NCBI GenBank assembly: GCA_039804245.1
Contig: JBDLWO010000082.1
Span: 1-8,473, forward strand
Direction of reading: 5' to 3'
DNA: 8,473 nucleotides
From: M3007 sp039804245
GTDB taxonomy: Bacteria; Bacteroidota; Bacteroidia; Chitinophagales; Saprospiraceae
This document shows positions 1 through 6,300 of the stretch, in pieces. Under the pieces are notes generated by a model, which was not told where the DNA came from, searched no databases, and saw nothing but the letters and a program-made list of their open reading frames with translations. Each line of letters starts with the position of its first letter. The stretch's first letter is position 1. The position numbers were made by a program, and so were the translations under genes.

Positions 1-279
1 TGAATCCTGTATGACGATGGTTTTGTAGTAGTTACCTGTGCGGTCGTCCATAATAACCGTACCACCGATAACCAGATCCTGGTTAATCAGATCGTATGCT
101 CCATCCACCTCATGCAGCGACTTGAGCTGGGAGATAGTGGCATTGGTCGGAATATCTTTGCCGTCACCACCCACCGGAGGCTGATCGAATTCTGTTTTTA
201 CGCATGAATTCAGGGTGAAGGTGAGCATTAATACAGCAAGCAGGCTGTTCTGCAGGTTGAGTTTATTGTTGAAAAACAT
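1..279 (-). CDS. Lipoprotein, DUF5689-like, N-terminal 93 residues (truncated by window edge)
   Basis: This is the 5' part of a gene that leaves the window on the left; 93 codons are present with no stop. The ATG at 279 is followed by a short basic/hydrophobic leader ending in the lipobox-like LNSC, so Cys26 is the likely lipidated residue. After the Cys comes an acidic, Gly/Pro-rich linker (EFDQPPVGGDGKD), typical of outer-membrane-exported Bacteroidota lipoproteins. Residues about 46-93 (ATISQLKSLHEV, then DLVIGGTVIMDDRTGNYYKT and IVIQD) resemble the start of the DUF5689 domain, a small beta domain of unknown function in this phylum; the match is from memory of the family pattern. The start lies 46 bp after the receptor stop with no terminator between, so co-transcription is likely. 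By analogy with SusC/SusD-type pairs it could be a surface partner of the receptor, but no SusD similarity is visible. The rest of the protein, and any catalytic domain, cannot be seen. Confidence 0.82.
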   Translation of the reverse strand, partial: MFFNNKLNLQNSLLAVLMLTFTLNSCVKTEFDQPPVGGDGKDIPTNATISQLKSLHEVDGAYDLINQDLVIGGTVIMDDRTGNYYKTIVIQDS

Positions 280-325
280 AATGATGATGTTTTTTGTCGT
301 TTGTCAATATCTGATTGATTCAGGT

Positions 326-3100
326 TTATTTGCGTACGCTGAGGGAAATGAAGTAGTTCAATCCGGGAGCATACTGAACTTCCGAGATGTAAAGTCGGGC
401 GTCATCCGGCTCGCGGCCAAAGGCGTTTCTGTAAGCCTCTCTGCCCGACACGATGATGTCCCTGTTGTCCAGAATATTGTTGACTCCCACGTTCAGGTAA
501 AGGAAAACATCCCCGATTTTCCAGGATTTGCCGGCGAAAAGGTCGAGGGTGTAGGCAGCCGGCGCTTTTTCCTGTTCAACAATTGTATTCCAGATATCCG
601 AACCCGGTGTCAGTGCCAGAACGGCCTCAGCGCGTCTTCTGATCGGATCATAGGCGAACCAGAAATCATCGCGCCAGTTGAATGTGATGTTGGCAAACCA
701 GAAACGGCGGCCTTCATACTTGACGTTGAAGGTGGCTGCCGTCTGCGGTGTACGCGGTACAAGGAAGTTATCCTGATAGAGTGTTACATTCTCGAATGAA
801 ACGTAGTCCTTGTTATCAGGGGTATAGGTCATTGTCGGGCGGTTGGTGTAGCGGTAGTAGCCCAGATTGGCTGCACCACTGAATACCCATTGCGGGACAG
901 GTTTGTATTCAAAGGCGGCCTCGATTCCTGAATGCGTTCTGTTGATTCCGCTCATCACCAGAGTCGCAAATTCTCCCACCGTTGGTGAGAAGTACAACCG
1001 CGCTTCAAATTCATTCTCAAAGTTGGTCAGATAACCTGTCAGTCGGGCCCGCACAAGCGGTGAACGAAGCAAATAGCCACCTTCTATGCTGTTAATTCCG
1101 TAAACATCTGTGTTTGGTGCCACCGTATTCCTTTGGCGCGGTGAAATATAGACATCACGGAACAACGGCGCCTTGGTGCCTTTGAAACCATTGGCATACA
1201 AGTAGTTGCGACCGTTCAACTTGTAAGTGGCTCCTCCCTTCAGACCATAAGTATAAAATGAATTCACCTGCGAATCGCCATAGGAGTCGTTTGGGTACCT
1301 GGGATTGATCATATTCCCGGTACGCCAGAAGGTGTTATTTCCCACCTCCGCTGCACCGAATAGTGACAACTTTCTCAAGTTGGTTTGTGCCTGCACCCAG
1401 ATACTTCCGTTCCGGATATTTTCATCGTAGTTGTATCCAAAAACATCACCCTCATATATTACATTTCTCGGGTTAATGGCGTCATTGTCTTCAAGAAGCG
1501 GCTGTCCCGGATAATCCTGTGATGCAAATCGGTTGATATCAAGCCAGTAATCAGCACCGAGCAGGTCGTCGAGTACCTGGAAGTTCTGACCCTTGTACCA
1601 GCGGTAGTTCACACCCGACTGAAGAGAGGAACGACTGTTCAGCTGCTGATTCAGCACGACATTGAAACCGAGTTCCTTGCTGTCGGCCCGCTGGTCGGCC
1701 ACGATGTACTGGGCTCTGTTTCCTGTCACCGTATTTCCGGCAATACCTTCTGCGTTCTCGACTGTGAACCTGTTCCGACTGTTTTCATCGTAAAACTGCG
1801 TCCAGTTGATCTGGCGAAGGGCTTCATCGTTTCGCAATGCATCGGCCCACTGTGCAGAAAGCGTGGAATCAAGAATGGCTGATGGCAGTCTTCTGTTATA
1901 GTCGGGTGCCGGGTTGGAAGCATCGAACCAGTCGAGTCGGGTATCTCCTCGTTTTCCGGCTTGTCCGTAAACTGAAGCCGTCACGGAAGTACCGGCCATA
2001 GGCGCCCAGTCGTAACGCAGCATTCCGATGGGCTGGTTTGAATGACCTATGTTGGCATTGCGTTTCTCTCCGTTCTGGTAGCCCCAGCTCGGGTTGTAAC
2101 GGTGTGTACCGGCGAGTTCAAACATTTCCCCGAACGAATCGCTCACTTTGCCGCGTATGGAAGGGGCTCCCAAAAACGTCAGGTTTAGCGCGTGTTTCTT
2201 GTTAATCTTCTTGTCAACAGAAAGAAAATACGAATATCCGTCGAAGAATGTACCATCAAAATATCCTTCCTGCGCCCAGCGGCGGCTTCCGGAAAGACTG
2301 ACAGCCCATCCACCCGGCATCAAACCGGTATTGGCAGTAAGCATCACTCGGTTCGTGTAAGTACGGTTGCTGATGGCATAACTCGCCCTGATCTGCTTTC
2401 GCTGATTGCTCGCGCGCGTGTCTATGCGCGTTGCGCCACCAATCTCTGAAAAGGTAAATTCGGAAGGATTAAGACCCACAGTGCTCTCCCTGTTGCGGAG
2501 CACATCATTCAGACCGCCAATTTCACCAAAAACAGCGAAACCTGTTTCGGGGTCATTGATATTCACTCCGTTCAGAAAAAGGGGAAAATGTTCGGAGTCA
2601 TACCCTCTTTCGCGGAAACGGAAAATTCCCCAGCCAAATCCTGTTACCTGCTGGAAAATATCCCTGTTTGCGTTGAGCAGGTTGGCCACGTCGCCCGAAC
2701 CTTCTGTTTCTGTGTCGGCCTCCTCCAGTGTCACCGTGGGCAGATCGTTAACATTGGTGATACTGGCAGCCGGATCACGCTGCAATGTGATTTCCTGGGT
2801 ATTGGCGCCTGCACGGACATTCCACTTGATTTCTTTTGGGAAATACCCGGAATGGGTGATCAGTACAGACTGGCCGCCTGTCGGAACGCCTTCAAGGCGA
2901 AACTCTCCTTTCGCGTCGGTGGCCGTGAACTTGCCCGTACCGCTCACAACAATGGCCGCATCTGAAAGCGGAGTGTCATTGTCTGCGTCGCGTACGGAAC
3001 CGCTGATAGTACCTGTCTGGGCAAAAGCTGTTGCCGCAAGCAGGATGGTTAATAATGTGGTCGTTAATCTGACAATCATTCGGAAAGGTTGAATTGACAT
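326..3100 (-). CDS. TonB-dependent outer-membrane receptor with N-terminal carboxypeptidase-regulatory-like domain
   Basis: A 924-residue outer-membrane receptor, presumably importing an unknown substrate with TonB/ExbB/ExbD energy. In order (numbering from the ATG at 3100): signal peptide about 1-27 with cleavage at AFA|Q; a CarboxypepD_reg-like beta-sandwich about 29-107 (GTISGSVRDADNDTPL, then a GEFRLEGVP turn); a candidate TonB box in LPTVTLEE at about 120-127; a plug domain about 135-230 containing FRFRERGYDSEHFPLFLNG and IGGATRIDTRAS; then a beta-barrel rich in aromatic alternating strands, with NILDN at 875-879 and a final strand NYFISLSVRK. The RGYDSE...NGV.(N/M)ND plug pattern matches a Bacteroidota receptor group distinct from classic SusC. 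The start is ambiguous: an in-frame GTG at 3121 and ATGs at 3118, 3100 and 3079 all precede the hydrophobic core. I prefer 3100 or 3079, because the residues encoded upstream do not look like a signal peptide n-region. The reading frame is intact. It is followed 46 bp later by the lipoprotein gene. Confidence 0.93.
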   Translation of the reverse strand: MSIQPFRMIVRLTTTLLTILLAATAFAQTGTISGSVRDADNDTPLSDAAIVVSGTGKFTATDAKGEFRLEGVPTGGQSVLITHSGYFPKEIKWNVRAGANTQEITLQRDPAASITNVNDLPTVTLEEADTETEGSGDVANLLNANRDIFQQVTGFGWGIFRFRERGYDSEHFPLFLNGVNINDPETGFAVFGEIGGLNDVLRNRESTVGLNPSEFTFSEIGGATRIDTRASNQRKQIRASYAISNRTYTNRVMLTANTGLMPGGWAVSLSGSRRWAQEGYFDGTFFDGYSYFLSVDKKINKKHALNLTFLGAPSIRGKVSDSFGEMFELAGTHRYNPSWGYQNGEKRNANIGHSNQPIGMLRYDWAPMAGTSVTASVYGQAGKRGDTRLDWFDASNPAPDYNRRLPSAILDSTLSAQWADALRNDEALRQINWTQFYDENSRNRFTVENAEGIAGNTVTGNRAQYIVADQRADSKELGFNVVLNQQLNSRSSLQSGVNYRWYKGQNFQVLDDLLGADYWLDINRFASQDYPGQPLLEDNDAINPRNVIYEGDVFGYNYDENIRNGSIWVQAQTNLRKLSLFGAAEVGNNTFWRTGNMINPRYPNDSYGDSQVNSFYTYGLKGGATYKLNGRNYLYANGFKGTKAPLFRDVYISPRQRNTVAPNTDVYGINSIEGGYLLRSPLVRARLTGYLTNFENEFEARLYFSPTVGEFATLVMSGINRTHSGIEAAFEYKPVPQWVFSGAANLGYYRYTNRPTMTYTPDNKDYVSFENVTLYQDNFLVPRTPQTAATFNVKYEGRRFWFANITFNWRDDFWFAYDPIRRRAEAVLALTPGSDIWNTIVEQEKAPAAYTLDLFAGKSWKIGDVFLYLNVGVNNILDNRDIIVSGREAYRNAFGREPDDARLYISEVQYAPGLNYFISLSVRK

Positions 3101-3146
3101 GGTACCGGGCCGCTGCATCACCTGACACAGTTACCCAAAAAGCGGT

Positions 3147-3172
3147 CAAAGGTAGTGAAAGGGATTATACAA
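3147..3172 (-). promoter_or_regulatory. Candidate Bacteroidota-type promoter for the receptor-lipoprotein operon
   Basis: On the minus strand TACCTTTG (3154-3147) matches the Bacteroidota primary-sigma -7 consensus TAnnTTTG exactly. A TTG at 3172-3170 could be the -33 element, but the gap between them is 15 bp, shorter than the roughly 17-20 bp usually reported, so the -33 assignment is weak. Transcription would begin near 3140, about 40 nt before the ATG at 3100. The site sits between the upstream terminator and the receptor gene, where a promoter is needed. No Shine-Dalgarno is obvious, as is usual in this phylum. Confidence 0.45.
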
Positions 3173-3238
3173 CCGGCGTAATTTTTCGGGCGGGGGCGGG
3201 GACGAAATATGACAGGAGCAATCATTACTTCAAACCGG

Positions 3239-3280
3239 CACAACAAACAAGCCCGGATACCAATACAGGCACCCGGGCTT
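3239..3280 (-). terminator. Intrinsic terminator of the protease gene
   Basis: Read on the minus strand, the arms AAGCCCGGGTGCC (3280-3268) and GGTATCCGGGCTT (3261-3249) form a 13-bp stem with two G-U pairs around a 6-nt loop (TGTATT). A T-rich run, GTTTGTTGTG (3248-3239), follows. The hairpin begins 26 nt after the protease stop codon. This is a standard intrinsic terminator and indicates that the protease transcript ends before the receptor operon. It has no convergent gene to serve on the other strand. Confidence 0.85.
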
Positions 3281-3306
3281 TGAATTATTAATTTCCGTAA
3301 CCGGAA

Positions 3307-6300
3307 TTACTTCTGGATAACCAATCTTACGTTTTGTGACGTTCCTGCACCCGTTATCCGGAGCGTGTATCCTGCTGATGGCAAGCTGCTGTAATCAAGA
3401 ACTTTTGTCAGGCTTCCACTGCTGAAATCAACTAACTCAGAGCGCAGACGCTGGCCCAGTGCATTGTAAAGGGCAACTTCCAGTTCTCTCTGTGGCTCTC
3501 CGATCAACTCTACCGTGAAAAGACCTGCTCCCGGGTTCGGATAAACCTCGAAATCACGCAGCCACGGTACATCCTGAACTCCAACTGTTATTACGTTGAT
3601 TGTCTGCTCCAGGGTTGCGGCACCGCAATCATTTGTTACAGTCAATGTAACTGTATATGATCCCGAGGTGCTGTAAGTATGTACCGGATTGGCTTCATTG
3701 CTGGTAGTGCCATCTCCAAAATTCCAGGAGTAGGCATCAGCACCCTGTGATGTACTGGTGAATGAAACTGTCCCCAATACTGCACTGTAATCAAATCCGG
3801 CAACCGGCGCTCCGATGATGGTCACATATCCGGGTTGGGTGGATGTGCTGGACCCATAGATATTGGTAGCCTGCAGTGTGACGGGATATACACCCGGTGT
3901 GGTATAGGTAACCGACGGGTTCTGTTCGTTTGATGTTGCCGGAGTACCTCCTTCAAATGTCCACTGCCAGGCTGTCGGATCGCCAGCCGACTGGTCTGTG
4001 AACTGAATGGTTACACCTGCACATCCCTTCTGCGCATCAGAGGAGAAGGATACCAGTGGTGCACTTCCTTCGATGGTAATAACCTGTGTGAACGTATTTG
4101 TTCCACACTCGTTATAGGCTGTCAGAACCACGGTGTAAGTACCCGTAGCAGCGTAGGTGTGTGTGGGATTCTCTTCCTGACTGGTTGTTCCATCTCCGAA
4201 ATCCCAGTCGTAAGTTCCGCCATTCTGGCTGCTGTTGTTGAATATAACACTCAGACCGGCAGTCTGGCTGGTAAACCCGGCCGTTGGTCCGCCTGTTACA
4301 GTGATACTGGCTGTTGCTGTACTGGAACCGGCTGAATTGGAAGCAACGAGTGTCACTGTGTAAACTCCGGGGGCATCCCAGGTTACCAGTGGATTCTCTT
4401 CTGTTGACGTTGCCGGCGTTCCTCCTTCGAATGTCCATTCGATGGATGTCGCGTTATCACTCGATGTGTTGTCGAACAATACGATGAATGGCGAGCATCC
4501 GATCGCACCGTTAAATGTGAATGCAGCAACCGGAACGGTAACAATGGTAACCGTCTGTTCCACAAATGTAGTTCCGCAGTCGTTTGTTGCGGCCAGTATG
4601 ACGGTGTAAACCCCGTCAGCAGCGTACGTGTGCGTAGGATTGGCTTCGTTGCTGCTGTTTCCATCGCCGAACGTCCAGGTGTATGTGGTTGCTCCTGCTG
4701 TTGTGTTGGTGAATGACACCGAGTTCTGAACCTGACTGTAGGTAAAGCTGCCAGAAGGAGCTCCCTCCACTGTTATATAATCGGCACGAACCAGTGTATC
4801 CGAACCACCGCTTCCAGTTACTACCAGGGTAACATCGTAAGTTCCTGGATTCAGATAGATAACCGCTGGGTTTTCATCCGTTGAAGTGGCCGGTTCTCCT
4901 CCCTCGAATGTCCAGAACCAGCTGGTTACATTCTCTGAAGAAGTATTTTCAAAGACGACCTGCAATGGTCCGCATCCGCTCGTATTTCCAGCTGTGAAAT
5001 TGGCAGAAGGTGCCGTAGTCACGGTTACCGTCTGTGTTGCCGTAACGGTTCCACAATCGTTTGTTGCACTCAGTACCACTGTATATACTCCGTCAGCAGC
5101 GTAAGTGTGCACCGGATTGGCCTCAGAGCTGCCGCTGTTGTCGCCAAAATCCCAGCTGTAGCTGGTAGCGTTGGTACTGCTGTTGGTAAATGACACCACT
5201 GCACCGTTTGAAGTACTGCTGAAACCCGCCACCGGAGCAGAACCTACCTGTATGAAGTTGACAAATACCACTGTATCAGCACCCGCGGAGTTGCTGGCTA
5301 TCAGGGTTACATCATACTGTCCGGATGTATTGTAAACTACCGTCGGATTTTCAAGTGAAGAGGTATCCGGCGTTCCACCCGGGAACGACCATGCAAAAGT
5401 GGTGGCATTGTCGCTGGATGTATTGTCATATACCACCGTCATTCCCGGACAACCAGTGAGCGGCCCGGCAGTAAAGTTGGCGGAAGGAGGCGTTGTAATG
5501 GTCACTGTCTGTGTAACTGTGGAGGAACCACAGGCATTCGTAGCTGTTAACACAACCGTGTAAACCCCATCAGCAGTGTAAGAATGGATTGGATCAGTTT
5601 CTGTGCTCGTGGAGCCATCACCAAAATCCCAGGAATAGCTGGTTCCGTTGGTAGTCGAATTGGTAAAGGTGGCTATCAGACCACTCGTTGAACTGCTGAA
5701 GCCGGCTCCGGGCACAGTCCCGATCTGTATCGTTGCTGTAGCTGTATCCGTTCCTGAAGTATTGATTGCAACAAGTGTAGCAGTGTAAGTACCCGGCTGG
5801 TCATAAACTACTACCGGGCTTGTATCGGTTGATGCCGGAGGAGTTGCACCCGGGAACGACCAGTTGAAAGAAGTGGCCCCGATGGATGTATTGGTAAACG
5901 TTACTGTCTGCGGCGCACAACCCGGACTTCCCGATGTGGTGAATGATGCCTCCGGAGCGGGAATCAGCGACACCGTTTTCGTTATGGAAGTACTGCCACA
6001 CGCGTTGGTTGTTGTCAGCTTCACAGTGTAGGTACCGCCATTCGCGTATGTGTGGGTCGGATTTTGAAGCGTACTGGTTGTTCCGTCGCCAAATTCCCAC
6101 AAATAGGAAGTTCCATTCACGCTGGTGTTATTGAATGACACTGCAAGCCCTGTACTCGTAAAGTTGAATCCCGGCGCCGGTATCGTACTGACAGTTATGT
6201 AACTGGTACGGGTAAAGGTGCTTGAACCTGAACTGTTGTAGGCAACGAGTGTGATGGAATATATACCCGGTACAGAATAGTAAACCGTCGGCTCTGGCTG

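Noticed and set aside
1..279. Calling the lipoprotein a SusD homologue because it follows a TonB-dependent receptor
   Set aside because: The visible 93 residues do not resemble the SusD N-terminus and look instead like a DUF5689-type beta domain.
215..799. A 194-codon + strand open frame overlapping the receptor 3' end and the lipoprotein start
   Set aside because: It is antisense to two well-supported minus-strand genes, shows no family resemblance and has a residue pattern typical of a shadow frame.
2406..3092. A 228-codon + strand open frame
   Set aside because: It lies wholly antisense to the plug/N-terminal part of the receptor gene, whose protein is clearly recognisable; no independent signal supports it.
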